Source: Gammaproteobacteria bacterium (GTDB lineage Bacteria; Pseudomonadota; Gammaproteobacteria; Pseudomonadales; Pseudohongiellaceae). From it: a stretch of DNA of 64,000 nt. Location of the stretch: the NCBI GenBank assembly GCA_030654835.1, contig JAURWS010000060.1, forward strand, positions 1 through 64,000. The letters run 5' to 3'. The position numbers were made by a program, and so were the translations under genes. Position 1 is the first letter of the stretch, and every line of letters begins with the position of its first letter. Below the pieces are notes generated by a model, which searched no databases, had not been told where the DNA came from, and was given only the letters and a program-made list of their open reading frames with translations. Shown here piece after piece: positions 8,000 to 17,542 of the stretch.

Positions 8000-9724
8000 A
8001 TGTTCAGGTCAACGATTGCCATTGGTTTCGCCGCGCTGTTCTGCGCCGCTTCCACCAGTTCACTGCAGGCCGCCGAGCGCGTAGGGGACTTTGCCCTGCT
8101 CGATCAGGATGGCTTTTTTCACCACATCGGCTGGTATGACGACCATAAGGCTATTGCCTTCCTGGTGCAGGTCAATGGCAGTGACCAGACTGAGCAGGCT
8201 GCTGCAGACTACGCGCAGCTGCAATCCCGTTTCGATGCGCAAGGCATCGAGTTCATGATGATCAATCCGCTCGGGCAGGAGCGCGCCTCGGTCAAGCAAG
8301 CGGTCGCCGATCTGGGTGTTCAGCTGCCGGTACTGATTGACGACGCACAGGTGATTTCGAGCGCCATGGGCATCGACAAGAGTGGCGAGGCCTTCCTGTT
8401 CAACCCCAAGACCTTTGAAGTGATGTTTCGTGGGCCGGTGTCGGCTCTGGAAGCGGCACTTGACGAGGTCGTCGCCGACAAGCCGGTCAGCAATGCCGTG
8501 GTGGCGATGTCCGGTGCCGACGTGACTTACAGGAACAACGTGAGCATCTCCTACGTCAACGATGTGGCGCCGATTCTCGCGGAAAACTGTGCCACCTGTC
8601 ACCGGGAAGGAGGCGTTGCCCCGTTCGCGATGGACAGTCATGCCATGGTGCAGGGTTGGTCGCCGATGATTCGTGAGGTGCTGATGACCAAGCGTATGCC
8701 GCCCGGCCAACTGGACCCGCATGTCGGCAAATTCTCCAACGACTATGTCCTCTCCGTGGAAGAGCAGCAGACGCTGATCAGCTGGGTGGAAGCCGGTTCT
8801 CCCAAGGACGGCGATGCCGATCCACTGGCCGCGCTGACCTGGCCGGAGACTCAGTGGGCGTTTGGCGAACCAGACCTGATCGTCAAGGTGCCACCACAGG
8901 AGATTCCAGCGACAGGCGTGCTTGAATACGTCACCCTCATGGTGCCTTTCGAAGGTTTGGATCGTGACCGTTGGGTTCGCGCTAGCCAGTACATCGCGGG
9001 GGACCGCACTGTTTTGCACCACACTCTGAATGCCGTGATTGCTCCCGGCGAGCGACCGACCGCAGGCGCCTTTCTAGGTGCCACTGATCCGCATGGTGCA
9101 TTTATCACCCCATACATTCCAGGTGCCGAACCACACATGGAGGCTCCCAATACTGGTGGCCTGCTCAAGGCTGGCTCCATGCTTGGGCTGCAATTGCACT
9201 ACACCACCACTGGCAAGGCGACCGTTGATGCCAGCGAGATCGGTATCTGGTTCTATCCGGATGACCAGGTTCCGCAGGAGCGCAGATCCGGTGAATGTGC
9301 CTGCATATTCCCGGACAGTTGGACCAACATCCCTCCGTACGCGCCGAATTTTGAGCAGTCGCAGAGCATCATTATCGAGCGTGACGCCTATCTGCAGAGC
9401 TTTATCCCGCACATGCACTTCCGTGGCAAGAACATGCGTTTCGCGGCTCACTATCCTGATGGTTCGGTGGAGCAGCTGATCAACATCGCCAACTACAACT
9501 ACAACTGGCAACTCGACTACCAACTGGAAGAGCCGAAGTTTGTGCCTGCTGGCACAAAAATTGTGGCGACAGCCGCTTTCGACAACTCAACGCAGAACAA
9601 GGCGAATCCTGATCCGGCGCGCGAAGTGCCCTGGGGTCAGCAGAGCTGGGATGAGATGTTCTTCGGTCAGGTGTATTGGAAGTATGTCGATCAAAGCACG
9701 CTGGTGAGCAGCACGGCTCAGTAA
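8000..9724 (+). CDS. Exported thioredoxin/cytochrome c/copper type II oxygenase-like fusion
   Basis: This 574-residue protein has a signal peptide (cleavage near SLQAAE). A peroxiredoxin/thioredoxin-like domain follows (residues 28-155) that lacks a CxxC, then a single-haem cytochrome c segment (ENCATCH near residue 200). The last 300 residues resemble the copper type II ascorbate-dependent monooxygenase C-domain, with His pairs HHTLN, LQLHYTTTG and PHMHFRGKNM. A GGAGG ribosome site precedes the ATG. The pattern suggests periplasmic redox chemistry, but no substrate is known. It is a paralogue of the protein at 60161, which lacks the thioredoxin part. Confidence 0.78.
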   Translation: MFRSTIAIGFAALFCAASTSSLQAAERVGDFALLDQDGFFHHIGWYDDHKAIAFLVQVNGSDQTEQAAADYAQLQSRFDAQGIEFMMINPLGQERASVKQAVADLGVQLPVLIDDAQVISSAMGIDKSGEAFLFNPKTFEVMFRGPVSALEAALDEVVADKPVSNAVVAMSGADVTYRNNVSISYVNDVAPILAENCATCHREGGVAPFAMDSHAMVQGWSPMIREVLMTKRMPPGQLDPHVGKFSNDYVLSVEEQQTLISWVEAGSPKDGDADPLAALTWPETQWAFGEPDLIVKVPPQEIPATGVLEYVTLMVPFEGLDRDRWVRASQYIAGDRTVLHHTLNAVIAPGERPTAGAFLGATDPHGAFITPYIPGAEPHMEAPNTGGLLKAGSMLGLQLHYTTTGKATVDASEIGIWFYPDDQVPQERRSGECACIFPDSWTNIPPYAPNFEQSQSIIIERDAYLQSFIPHMHFRGKNMRFAAHYPDGSVEQLINIANYNYNWQLDYQLEEPKFVPAGTKIVATAAFDNSTQNKANPDPAREVPWGQQSWDEMFFGQVYWKYVDQSTLVSSTAQ

Positions 9725-9753
9725 AAGACAGGTCGGGGGGAGTAAAGAAGGGG

Positions 9754-9793
9754 AAAAAAGGAAAGAGGCAGGAGAGCCTCTTTCCTTTTTTTT
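9754..9793. terminator. Bidirectional Rho-independent terminator
   Basis: A 16-base-pair stem of purine-rich AAAAAAGGAAAGAGGC pairs with its complement around a six-base loop. It has A-runs on the left and T-runs on the right, so it works for both converging genes (8000-9724 and 9803-10660). Confidence 0.9.
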
Positions 9794-9802
9794 GCCGAAG
9801 AA

Positions 9803-10660
9803 TTACTGGCCTTTCAGCGCCGGGTTGTTGGGCTGTGGTTCACCGAGTACGGCTTTATTGCGCAGGATACCTACGCCTTCCACTTCGGTTTCGAAGGTGT
9901 CACCTGGAACCATCGGACGGGTAGTGCCCATGGTGCCGGACCAGATGATGTCGCCCGGTTCGAGCGTGAAGTAATGGGAGATGTAGCTGACCATGTAGTC
10001 GAAGTTGTACAGCATGTCAGAAGTGTTCTCACCCTGACGCACTTCACCGTTCAGACGACCTTCGATTTTGATGTTGTTCGGGTCAATGCCAGTGACCAGT
10101 TTGGGGCCAACGGAGTTGAAGGTTCTGGCGCCCTTGGCGCGAGTCCACTGCAGGTCTGCACCTTGCCAGTCACGGGCACTGCCGTCGTTGCCGGCGGTGA
10201 CACCGAAGATGTAGTTCGGGGCGTCTTCTACGGAGACGTTCTCGGCATGCTTGCCGATCACGATCACGGCTTCCGCCTCGTAGTGGTAGTTCTTGCTTTC
10301 GACGGGGATGATCATCGGTTCGTCCGGGCCAACAATGGACCTGGAAGGAACGATGAACAGGCCTGGGTATTTGGCGGGCTCGCCAGTGATGTGGCTTCTG
10401 AAGTTCAGCGCGGTCATGACGACCAGCTCGGGGTCTACGGGGGCTTTGAGAGTGACGGCAGACTGATCAACCGTCTGGCCGGTGCGTGCACCTTCCAGGT
10501 AAGGGGCGTCGCTCAGCTGGTGAATGGTCGTGCCGACCAGTTCGCCCCAGGAAATTGTGCCATTCTGTTCATAGCGTACATATTCGGCGGCCTGGGCAGT
10601 GCCTGCCAGTGCCATGGAAACCAGTAATCCCGCAGACAACGTTTTGATTGTGTGTTTCAT
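9803..10660 (-). CDS. Exported fumarylacetoacetate hydrolase-fold protein
   Basis: The 285-residue protein carries an FAH-fold catalytic domain: ALNFRSHITG near residue 85, the metal-site pattern YHYEAEAVIVIGK (Glu pair), NDGSARDWQ, and the C-terminal GDIIWSGTMGTTRPMVPGD. These enzymes normally sit in the cytoplasm and cleave or hydrate 2-oxo acids such as ureidoglycolate or acylpyruvates. This one starts with a signal peptide (MKHTIKTLSAGLLVSMALAG, cleavage after AQA), so it acts in the periplasm. It is a single-gene unit ending at a shared terminator. Confidence 0.87.
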   Translation of the reverse strand: MKHTIKTLSAGLLVSMALAGTAQAAEYVRYEQNGTISWGELVGTTIHQLSDAPYLEGARTGQTVDQSAVTLKAPVDPELVVMTALNFRSHITGEPAKYPGLFIVPSRSIVGPDEPMIIPVESKNYHYEAEAVIVIGKHAENVSVEDAPNYIFGVTAGNDGSARDWQGADLQWTRAKGARTFNSVGPKLVTGIDPNNIKIEGRLNGEVRQGENTSDMLYNFDYMVSYISHYFTLEPGDIIWSGTMGTTRPMVPGDTFETEVEGVGILRNKAVLGEPQPNNPALKGQ

Positions 10661-10914
10661 TCGAACACCTCCTGTTATTGGATTGTAGCCTTGCCAGTCC
10701 GGGCATCAAACGCAGTGTTGAAATGAGGATCTGGTCAGCCTGTGCGCCGCCCCGTGCGGGGCGACAGCGGGCACTATCGTGAACGCAAAGGCCCATTTAA
10801 TCAAGCCGGATGGCGGGGCGCTTTCCACTTCTCGTCGGATTTTGCAGTGCGGTTTGTCTTTGTCGCGATTACGCATATCATCGCCACTACATCCATAGAA
10901 CGAGCGAGACAACC

Positions 10915-12213
10915 ATGACCCAATTCTGCCGAGTGCCTGCCCGCAAGATGTTGGTTTTCATCGTCCTTGCCCTCTCGGCTGTGTCGCTGCACGCCGCCGA
11001 AAACACCAGTCTGGTGCGGGTGGAGCCGGAGTCAGTCGGCATTTCTTCGGCGCGCTTGCGGCTGCTCGATACCATGCTGCGTCAGCATGTCGACGATGGA
11101 CGAGTCGCCGGGCTGGTGGCGGGCGTCGCCCGTCATGGCCGCATAGTTTATCTGGAGGCGATGGGGTCGCAGGTCCTGGCAGAAGGTGCTCAAGCCGCCA
11201 CGCCCATGCGCGAGGATTCCATATTCCAGATCCGCTCCAACACCAAGGCCATCACTTCGCTGGCGGTCATGCAGTTGATCGAGGCGGGTCGTATTGGCCT
11301 GGATGATCCGGTCTCCACTTACATCCCCAGTTTTGCCGACATGGTGGTATTCACCAATCCTGATGATCCTGACAACAGTCCGACGCGTGTGCCGTCTCGC
11401 GCGATGACCATCGAGGACCTTCTGCTCAACATCGGTGGCCTCAGTCATCGCGACGGCGCGCTGTATCAGAGCCGGGCAGTGCGGTCACGTGCCGAGCCAC
11501 TCGACGTGCTGGTAGAGAAGATTGCCGCCGTACCGCTGATGGGCGATCCCGGGACGCGCTGGATCTACAGTGAATCGACCTCGGTGCTGGGCCGCGTTGT
11601 CGAGATCGTCTCCGGACAGCGCTTCGATGAGTACCTGAACGAGCACGTGCTGCAGCCGCTGAGCATGATGGATACCGCCTTCCATGTGCCGCCGGAGAAG
11701 GTCGGCCGCCTGGCGCGCATCTACGAGGTGCCCAGAGGCGGAGGGGCTCTGGTGCGAGTGCCGGAGATGGACGTGCCGATTACCACCCAACCCGCATTGC
11801 TGGAGGGTTCTGTGGGGCTGGTCAGCACAGTGCCCGACTATCTGCGGTTCCTGCAGGCCTTCCTTGATGGCGGCATTCTGGACGGTCAGCGCGTCCTCTC
11901 TGAACCTCTGATTGCCGAGATGACGCGCAACCACATTCCCAAGGAATTGCTGCCGATCGGGCTCTCTCCGCAGAGCCCGATGCTGGACGTGGGCTGGGGG
12001 TATGGTTTCACGGTGGTGATCGACGAGGCGAAGAGTGCCTACGGCGTCAACAACGGCGAGTTCGGCTGGAGCGGCACCTTGGGGACCTACGCCTGGGCGG
12101 ACCCGGAGACGGACATGGTGGCAATCATCATGCTGCAGATTGCCCCGGCCAGTGCCCACAGGCTGCCGCAGAAGTTCAAAGCCCTGGTGTCGCAAACGCC
12201 AATCGATGAGTAG
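10915..12213 (+). CDS. Exported serine hydrolase, class C beta-lactamase family
   Basis: The 432-residue protein has an N-terminal hydrophobic signal (MLVFIVLALSAVSLHA, inside the first 30 residues). The Ser-x-x-Lys nucleophile is SNTK near residue 110, the Tyr motif is YSESTSVLG, and the GWSGTLGTYAWADPE segment stands for the third motif. This is the EstB/PBP-like subgroup that usually hydrolyses esters or D-amino peptides, rather than a resistance enzyme. The start MTQFCRV is preferred over 10810 because the earlier codons are Cys/His-rich and unlike a signal sequence. It overlaps modF by eight bases. Confidence 0.88.
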   Translation: MTQFCRVPARKMLVFIVLALSAVSLHAAENTSLVRVEPESVGISSARLRLLDTMLRQHVDDGRVAGLVAGVARHGRIVYLEAMGSQVLAEGAQAATPMREDSIFQIRSNTKAITSLAVMQLIEAGRIGLDDPVSTYIPSFADMVVFTNPDDPDNSPTRVPSRAMTIEDLLLNIGGLSHRDGALYQSRAVRSRAEPLDVLVEKIAAVPLMGDPGTRWIYSESTSVLGRVVEIVSGQRFDEYLNEHVLQPLSMMDTAFHVPPEKVGRLARIYEVPRGGGALVRVPEMDVPITTQPALLEGSVGLVSTVPDYLRFLQAFLDGGILDGQRVLSEPLIAEMTRNHIPKELLPIGLSPQSPMLDVGWGYGFTVVIDEAKSAYGVNNGEFGWSGTLGTYAWADPETDMVAIIMLQIAPASAHRLPQKFKALVSQTPIDE

Positions 12214-13699
12214 TGTCGGTATGGTGAGGAGCGGCGAATTATTGCACGTGCACAATGCCGTGAGCCGCATCAGCAGCCGCAGGACTCTGCGCGTGGATGA
12301 CTTCGCACTTGCGCTCGGGCAGCACTGGTGCGTGTTCGGCGGCAATGGGGCGGGCAAGTCGCTGCTGGCGAAGTTGTTGTGTGGCACGCTCGTCAGCGGT
12401 CAGGATTTACAGGTAGTTTCCTTCGAAGAACAGCAACAATTGTGGGCGCTCGACAATCGCCACGACATCAGTGAGTACAACGACACAGCGCTCGATCAAG
12501 GCACCACTGTGGCGAGCCTGATCCTTGGCGAGACGATACCCGACGCCGACGGGCTTGCTCGCTATGCTGCGCTGCTCGTGGCACTCGACTTGCAGACGCT
12601 GCAGCAGCGCGGTATTCGCTATCTCTCGTCCGGGCAGGTGCGCAAGGCGCTGCTCGCCCGGGCCCTGTATCGCCGCCCGCGTCTGCTGCTCCTGGATGAT
12701 CCACTGGAAAGCGTCGATCGCGACTCCCGGCAGCGCATTGCTGCTGTGCTGCAACAATGGATGGGGCCAGACACCTGTACCCTGCTGCTGTGCAGGCGGC
12801 AGCGCGATATTCTGCCGGGCATCACGCATCTGGCATTGATGGAGGAGCTACGGGTGGTGGCGCAGGGGCCGCTGCAAGAAGTGCAGGCTGGTGCGACGTG
12901 GCAGCGTATTGCGCAGCGCGAGGTGGTTCTTCCCTCATCACTCCCTCCTCCTGCGGTCGGCAGGCGCTCAGCCCTTGCTGATCTCGACCCGGAGCAACCC
13001 CTGTTCGAACTGCACAATGTCGATGCGGGCTATCAGGGACATCTGGTGCTGAAGCAGTTCTCGTGGACGCTACGCAGAGGTCAGCACACCCTGATCGAAG
13101 GGCCGAACGGCTGTGGCAAATCCACGCTGCTCAGCCTGATCAATGGCGAGAATCACAAGGCCTACGGGCAAGAGGTGACGCTGTTCGGCCGCCGCCGTGG
13201 CAGTGGCGAGACGGTCTGGGATGTGAAGGCACGTTTTGGCACCGTGTCCAACGAGTTGCACAACAAGTACGTGAAGGGCTGGCGAGTGCTCGACGTGGTG
13301 GTGTCCGGATTTTTTGCGTCGGTCGGGCTCTACGATGACAGCGGTGCCAGTGAACGCAATGCAGCGCTGGCCTGGCTAAGCACCTTCGCCATTACTGATC
13401 TTGCCGGAGAGTACTACCACGAGCTGTCGTTTGGTCAGCAGCGTCTGGTACTGCTGGCGCGAGCCATGGTGAAGCACCCCGCCATTCTGATTCTCGATGA
13501 ACCCTGTGTCGGGCTGGATGATTATTATCGGGCACTGATTCTGGGGACGGTGGACCTGATCGCTGCGACTACCTCTACCCAGATCATCTACGTCAGCCAC
13601 ACCGATGATGAGCAGCCGGCTTGCATCAATCAACACATTCGTTTCAGCGGTCCCGGGCAGTACTCCACCTGCCACTCCTTCGCAATGCCTTGTTGCTAA
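12206..13699 (+). CDS. modF: Duplicated ABC ATPase ModF (PhrA-like)
   Basis: This 497-residue protein has two fused ABC ATPase domains and no membrane part. Walker A motifs are GGNGAGKS (about residue 50) and GPNGCGKS (about 305); signature motifs are LSSGQVRK and LSFGQQRL; Walker B motifs are LLLLDDP and LILDEP. Length and layout match ModF, linked to molybdate and once to photorepair in E. coli. The start overlaps the end of the hydrolase gene; a start five codons further on is also possible. No modABC genes are near, although moeA lies 32 kb away. Confidence 0.87.
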   Translation: MSSVGMVRSGELLHVHNAVSRISSRRTLRVDDFALALGQHWCVFGGNGAGKSLLAKLLCGTLVSGQDLQVVSFEEQQQLWALDNRHDISEYNDTALDQGTTVASLILGETIPDADGLARYAALLVALDLQTLQQRGIRYLSSGQVRKALLARALYRRPRLLLLDDPLESVDRDSRQRIAAVLQQWMGPDTCTLLLCRRQRDILPGITHLALMEELRVVAQGPLQEVQAGATWQRIAQREVVLPSSLPPPAVGRRSALADLDPEQPLFELHNVDAGYQGHLVLKQFSWTLRRGQHTLIEGPNGCGKSTLLSLINGENHKAYGQEVTLFGRRRGSGETVWDVKARFGTVSNELHNKYVKGWRVLDVVVSGFFASVGLYDDSGASERNAALAWLSTFAITDLAGEYYHELSFGQQRLVLLARAMVKHPAILILDEPCVGLDDYYRALILGTVDLIAATTSTQIIYVSHTDDEQPACINQHIRFSGPGQYSTCHSFAMPCC

Positions 13700-13796
13700 T
13701 TCGCCGCGCCAACGCTAGATTCGCTATCCGGACTGAACGATTCAGCGTCAGAAGTCCACGTTAAAACCAACAGTCATTGCACGAAGGAGTAACGCC

Positions 13797-14276
13797 GTGA
13801 AGAGAACTGCCAGAGACATCTTGCGTGAGAAAGGCGGTCATATGCTGACGATCAGTTCAGAAGCGACTGTCTATGAGGCGGTGAGTTTCATGAATCAGAA
13901 GCGCGTGGGCGCCATCCTTGTCGTGGATGAGGACAACCGGATTGTCGGCATCTGGACGGAGCGTGATCTGATGCGGCGCGTCGTCGAACCGGGCTTCGAT
14001 CCGCAGACGGATCTGGTGCGCAATGGCATGACCTCCAACCTGATTTCGGCGCACGTGGATGCCACCCCGTATGAGCTCTACGAGAAATTTGTCGGCCGCC
14101 GCATCCGGCATCTGCTGATTGAGGACTTTGGTCAGTATGTCGGCATCCTGTCGGCCGGCGATGTGATGCATGCCACCCTGCAACAGAGTGCAGAAGAGTA
14201 TCGCAATCTCAATGAGATGGTCAGCATGGAGTACTACGAAAACTGGAAGGCGCAGGCGCAGGAGGCCGAGCGTTGA
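13797..14276 (+). CDS. CBS-domain protein
   Basis: The 159-residue cytoplasmic protein consists of a tandem CBS pair (Bateman module): the first covers residues 8-65 (SEATVYEAVSFMNQKRVGAI, IVGIWTERDLMRRV), the second 75-135 (DATPYELYEKFVGRRIRHLL, YVGILSAGDVMH). Such modules sense adenosine nucleotides or SAM and alter a partner. No partner domain is attached. A GGAG site is eight bases before the GTG start. Confidence 0.92.
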   Translation: MKRTARDILREKGGHMLTISSEATVYEAVSFMNQKRVGAILVVDEDNRIVGIWTERDLMRRVVEPGFDPQTDLVRNGMTSNLISAHVDATPYELYEKFVGRRIRHLLIEDFGQYVGILSAGDVMHATLQQSAEEYRNLNEMVSMEYYENWKAQAQEAER

Positions 14277-14288
14277 GTTTTTCGCCCG

Positions 14289-15026
14289 CTATCTTCGCCC
14301 CACGGTGATTCCTTCCTGCGCGAGCGCCGCGCGCAACTGCTGAGCAAAGACCAATGCCTGTGGCGTATCGCCATGCAGGCACAACGTTTCCGCCTCTACC
14401 TCCACCCGACTGCCATCGACTGCCGTGACGTAGCCTTCGCGGATAATGCTCAGGGATTGCGCGATGGCCTGCTGCGGGTCATGCAGCAGCGCGCGCGGGT
14501 CACTACGAGGTACCAATGAACCCCAGGCGGTGTAAGCGCGATCTGCGAAGACTTCCGAGTGAGTGCGCAGGCCGACCTGCCGGGCAGCGTGCAGCAACTC
14601 TCCCCCCGCCAATCCCACTACCACCAGTGCCGGATTGAACTCCTGCAGAATCATGGTCAGATCCTCTGCCAGCACACGGTCGGCAGCCGCCTGGTTGTAA
14701 AGAGCGCCGTGCGGTTTGATGTGAGACAGCTGCGCTCCCTGTGCTTTCACCAGTGCGTCGATGGCGCCCAGTTGATACAGCAGGTGATTGCGCAGACTCG
14801 CAAACCCGAGCTGCATCTCGCGGCGTCCGCCATGTTCTCGATCGGGCCAGGAGGGGTGCGCGCCGATGCGCACGCCGTGAGTGATGGCCAGCCGAATGGC
14901 CGTGGTCATGGTGTCGGGGTCGCCTGCATGGACGCCGCAGCTGATGTTGGCAGAGCTGACTAGTGCCAGCAGTTCGCGGTCGTAGAGGCCCCCTTCACCC
15001 AGATCGGCGTTCAGATCGATGTGCAT
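14289..15026 (-). CDS. pxpA: 5-oxoprolinase subunit A
   Basis: This 245-residue LamB/YcsF-family protein starts MHIDLNADLGEGGLYDRELL and contains ANISCGVHAGDP, IGAHPSWPDREHGGRR and HIKPHGALYN, all family marks. It is the pyroglutamate-binding/opening subunit that, with PxpB and PxpC, uses ATP to convert 5-oxoproline to glutamate. The start is internal to the long frame and overlaps pxpC by 16 bases. It is last in the pxpB-pxpC-pxpA operon. Confidence 0.95.
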   Translation of the reverse strand: MHIDLNADLGEGGLYDRELLALVSSANISCGVHAGDPDTMTTAIRLAITHGVRIGAHPSWPDREHGGRREMQLGFASLRNHLLYQLGAIDALVKAQGAQLSHIKPHGALYNQAAADRVLAEDLTMILQEFNPALVVVGLAGGELLHAARQVGLRTHSEVFADRAYTAWGSLVPRSDPRALLHDPQQAIAQSLSIIREGYVTAVDGSRVEVEAETLCLHGDTPQALVFAQQLRAALAQEGITVGRR

Positions 15027-15982
15027 GCCACGCTCCGCTGAGAGAGTTCGTTCAACCGCCGCAGGTAGCGCTCCTGGCGCGCCCTGGCCGCGATGGCCTC
15101 TTCCAGCGAGACCGGGACAAAGTAGACAGACGTGCCTGGTGGAACATGTGCCAGCTGCCACAGATCTGCATTGATGACGCTGGCAATGCGCGGGTAGCCC
15201 CCGATCGTCTGCGCGTCGTTGGAGAGCACGATGGGCAGGCCATCAGGTGGCACCTGCACGTCGCCGGGCAATACTCCGGCCGAAGGTAGTTCTAGAGGCT
15301 CTTCCAGCTGCAGGGCAGTGCCATTGAGACGCAACCCCATGCGATTGCTCTGGTGACTGATTCGCCAGGGCTGACTCCAGAACAGAATCTGCGAATCGGT
15401 TGTGAAAGACTCATAATCGGGCCCCTGCAGTGCTCGCAGGATATGCGACGGCGCGAGGGGGCGAATCCCCTTTCCGGTTTCCAGCTGGCGCTGTGCCGCC
15501 GGACCAGTCGGCAGTCGGTCACCGGCCTGCAGAGCACGCCCCTGCAATCCTCCAAACCCTGCATTCAGATCGGTGCTGCAAGAGCCCATCACGACGGGGA
15601 CGTCTATGCCACCGGCGAAGGCCAGATAGCAGCGGGCGCCCGGCACCAGAGGTTTACTCAGAGTCAGCGTCTCGCCACTGCGGATGATCGCCACGTGTCC
15701 GGGCAGCAGCTGGGTTTCGGTCACTGCATCAGGCGTGCTATGGGATGCGGCAAAGCTGCTGCCGCTCATGGCGATGGCACAGTCTTGCTCGAAACGCAGC
15801 ACAAGCGGGCCGACACTGATCTCCAGTACCGCCGCGTCATGTGCATTGCCGAGCAGCAGATTGGCCTGCTGCATGGCGATGGGGTCGAGCGCGCCGCTCT
15901 GACTGACGCCCAGATGACGCAGACCGTGGCGACCGAGATCTTGAATGGTAGTGAGTGCGCCGCAGCGAATGACCTCAATCAT
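15011..15982 (-). CDS. pxpC: 5-oxoprolinase subunit C
   Basis: The 323-residue protein is of the KipA/AHS2 carboxyltransferase-like family: IEVIRCGALTTIQDLGRHGL at the start, GALDPIAMQQANLLLGN, and QIGG-like WRISHQSNRMGLRLNG and DAQTIGGYPRIASVI near the end. It supplies part of the ATP-dependent 5-oxoprolinase. The start ATG overlaps the stop of pxpB (ATGA), and its end overlaps pxpA, so the three are coupled. Confidence 0.95.
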   Translation of the reverse strand: MIEVIRCGALTTIQDLGRHGLRHLGVSQSGALDPIAMQQANLLLGNAHDAAVLEISVGPLVLRFEQDCAIAMSGSSFAASHSTPDAVTETQLLPGHVAIIRSGETLTLSKPLVPGARCYLAFAGGIDVPVVMGSCSTDLNAGFGGLQGRALQAGDRLPTGPAAQRQLETGKGIRPLAPSHILRALQGPDYESFTTDSQILFWSQPWRISHQSNRMGLRLNGTALQLEEPLELPSAGVLPGDVQVPPDGLPIVLSNDAQTIGGYPRIASVINADLWQLAHVPPGTSVYFVPVSLEEAIAARARQERYLRRLNELSQRSVACTSI

Positions 15983-16725
15983 GCCGTCCTTCCTGTTGCC
16001 ACGAAACGCACGGTATCGCCAGGCAGGAGCAATGCTGGTCTCTGTCGCGCCGGGTCGAAGAGAGTCACATCTGTACGGCCGATGATGTGCCAGCCTCCAG
16101 GCGTTGTAGAGGGATAGACTGCAGTCTGACTGCCACCGATGGCGACGGAACCGGCGGGAATCGAGAGGCGTGGTGTAGCGCGCCGAGGAATTGCCAGCGC
16201 CGGGTCGAGGCCTCCAAGGTAGGCGAAACCGGGCAGAAAGCCGAGACAGAAGACGCGGTAGAGGCCGGCGCTGTGCCGGGCGATGATGGCCTCCGCAGAG
16301 AGACCCGTGTGTGCGGACACGGTCTGCAGATCTGGTCCCGCTTCACCGCCATAGGTGACCGGGATGGTGATGGTCTGGCCGGTTTGGTCGGCTGTGATCA
16401 GGGCTGGACTCAAGGTTGTGGCGAGCGTGCTCCAGAGATTCAGGACGCTGGCGGTCAGTGCATCAATATGGGCTTGCAAGCGTTGTACATCCGACGCTGT
16501 CAGCCTGAGCAGCAGATTGCCCATGCCCGGGACAATTTCCAGCAATCCCATTTCCTCGCGCCGGGACTCCAGCTCTTCTGTCACTGCCCAGAGGCGCCGC
16601 TGCAGAGGGAGCGGCGGCGTGTTGTCCCCGGGTGCAGTGAACAGAAACAGGAGAGTATCCTCCGCGAGTCGTGAGACGCGTGGAGTGGCGACAAGTGCAG
16701 CGCGTGAGTCTATATTGGGCGTCAT
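15979..16725 (-). CDS. pxpB: 5-oxoprolinase subunit B
   Basis: The 248-residue product is of the KipI/AHS1 family. It has IVPGMGNLLLRL, IPVTYGGEAGPDLQTVSAHT, the very conserved FLPGFAYLGGLDPALAIPRR and GSVAIGGSQTAVYPSTTPGG. It is the first gene of the operon with PxpC and PxpA. The start MTPNIDS is chosen because the 45 residues upstream are non-family. It is divergent from the SIMPL gene, with 91 bases between the starts. Confidence 0.94.
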   Translation of the reverse strand: MTPNIDSRAALVATPRVSRLAEDTLLFLFTAPGDNTPPLPLQRRLWAVTEELESRREEMGLLEIVPGMGNLLLRLTASDVQRLQAHIDALTASVLNLWSTLATTLSPALITADQTGQTITIPVTYGGEAGPDLQTVSAHTGLSAEAIIARHSAGLYRVFCLGFLPGFAYLGGLDPALAIPRRATPRLSIPAGSVAIGGSQTAVYPSTTPGGWHIIGRTDVTLFDPARQRPALLLPGDTVRFVATGRTA

Positions 16726-16816
16726 TGCAGGTAATCTATAGCACTGCCTGCAGGATTGCCACGAGCACTCGACTAAAGAACAAGCACAACCGAACCAGCA
16801 CAACAGGACATTCACG

Positions 16817-17542
16817 ATGAAATCCATATCAACAATTGCAGGCGCGTTTGCATTGAGCATAGCTGCGCTGTCTTCTCACTCTCTTGCCCAGGACATCAAT
16901 CTGCTGCCGGAAGGCCAGACCTTGATTACCTTGTCGGTCACCGAGCGGATCAATGTCGAACAGGACACACTGATCGCTACGCTAAGGATTGAGCGCGAGA
17001 ACCGCGATGCGGGAACGTTGCAGCGTGAGATCAACGCGGCGATGGCGCAGGCGTTGGAGGAGACCGAGGATGCGACTGACGTCAAGGTGTCCACAGGCTA
17101 CTACTCCGTGTATCAGTACAACAATCAGCCACAGGGCGGGCGCGTCGACAATGTGTGGCGCGGCAGTCAGTCGATTACGCTGGAGGGGCAGGACGCACAG
17201 AAAGTGCTAGAGTTGTCCGGTGTCATCCAGGAGATGGGTTTCATCATGAGCGAGCTGGGGTATGTGTTGAGCACGCAGCGCGCCGACGAGGTCCGCGACA
17301 GTCTGATGGAGAGCGCCATTGCGCGAGCGCGTGTCAATGCCGAACGTGCTGCGCGGGCATTGGGCAAAAGCGATGTCGATATCGCGGTTCTGGATATCGA
17401 TGCGTCGCTGGGATATTCGCAGCCACAGATGATGGTTCGTGCTCTGGAGATGGATGCAATGGCGGAAAATTCTGAGCCGGTAGCGGAGGCGGGTGAGTCA
17501 GAAGTGTCGTTGACGGTGAGGGTGCAAGCCGTCGCCAAATGA
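16817..17542 (+). CDS. Exported SIMPL-domain (DUF541) protein
   Basis: The 241-residue protein has a signal peptide (cleavage near SLAQD) and a SIMPL/DUF541 domain: LITLSVTERINVEQDTLIAT, the YYSVYQYNN strand, WRGSQSITLEGQDAQKVLEL and the ARARVNAERAARALGK helix. Relatives (OMP26, YggE) form periplasmic rings and protect against oxidative or envelope stress. Nothing nearby tells the specific role. The gene is a single unit, followed by a terminator. Confidence 0.9.
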   Translation: MKSISTIAGAFALSIAALSSHSLAQDINLLPEGQTLITLSVTERINVEQDTLIATLRIERENRDAGTLQREINAAMAQALEETEDATDVKVSTGYYSVYQYNNQPQGGRVDNVWRGSQSITLEGQDAQKVLELSGVIQEMGFIMSELGYVLSTQRADEVRDSLMESAIARARVNAERAARALGKSDVDIAVLDIDASLGYSQPQMMVRALEMDAMAENSEPVAEAGESEVSLTVRVQAVAK

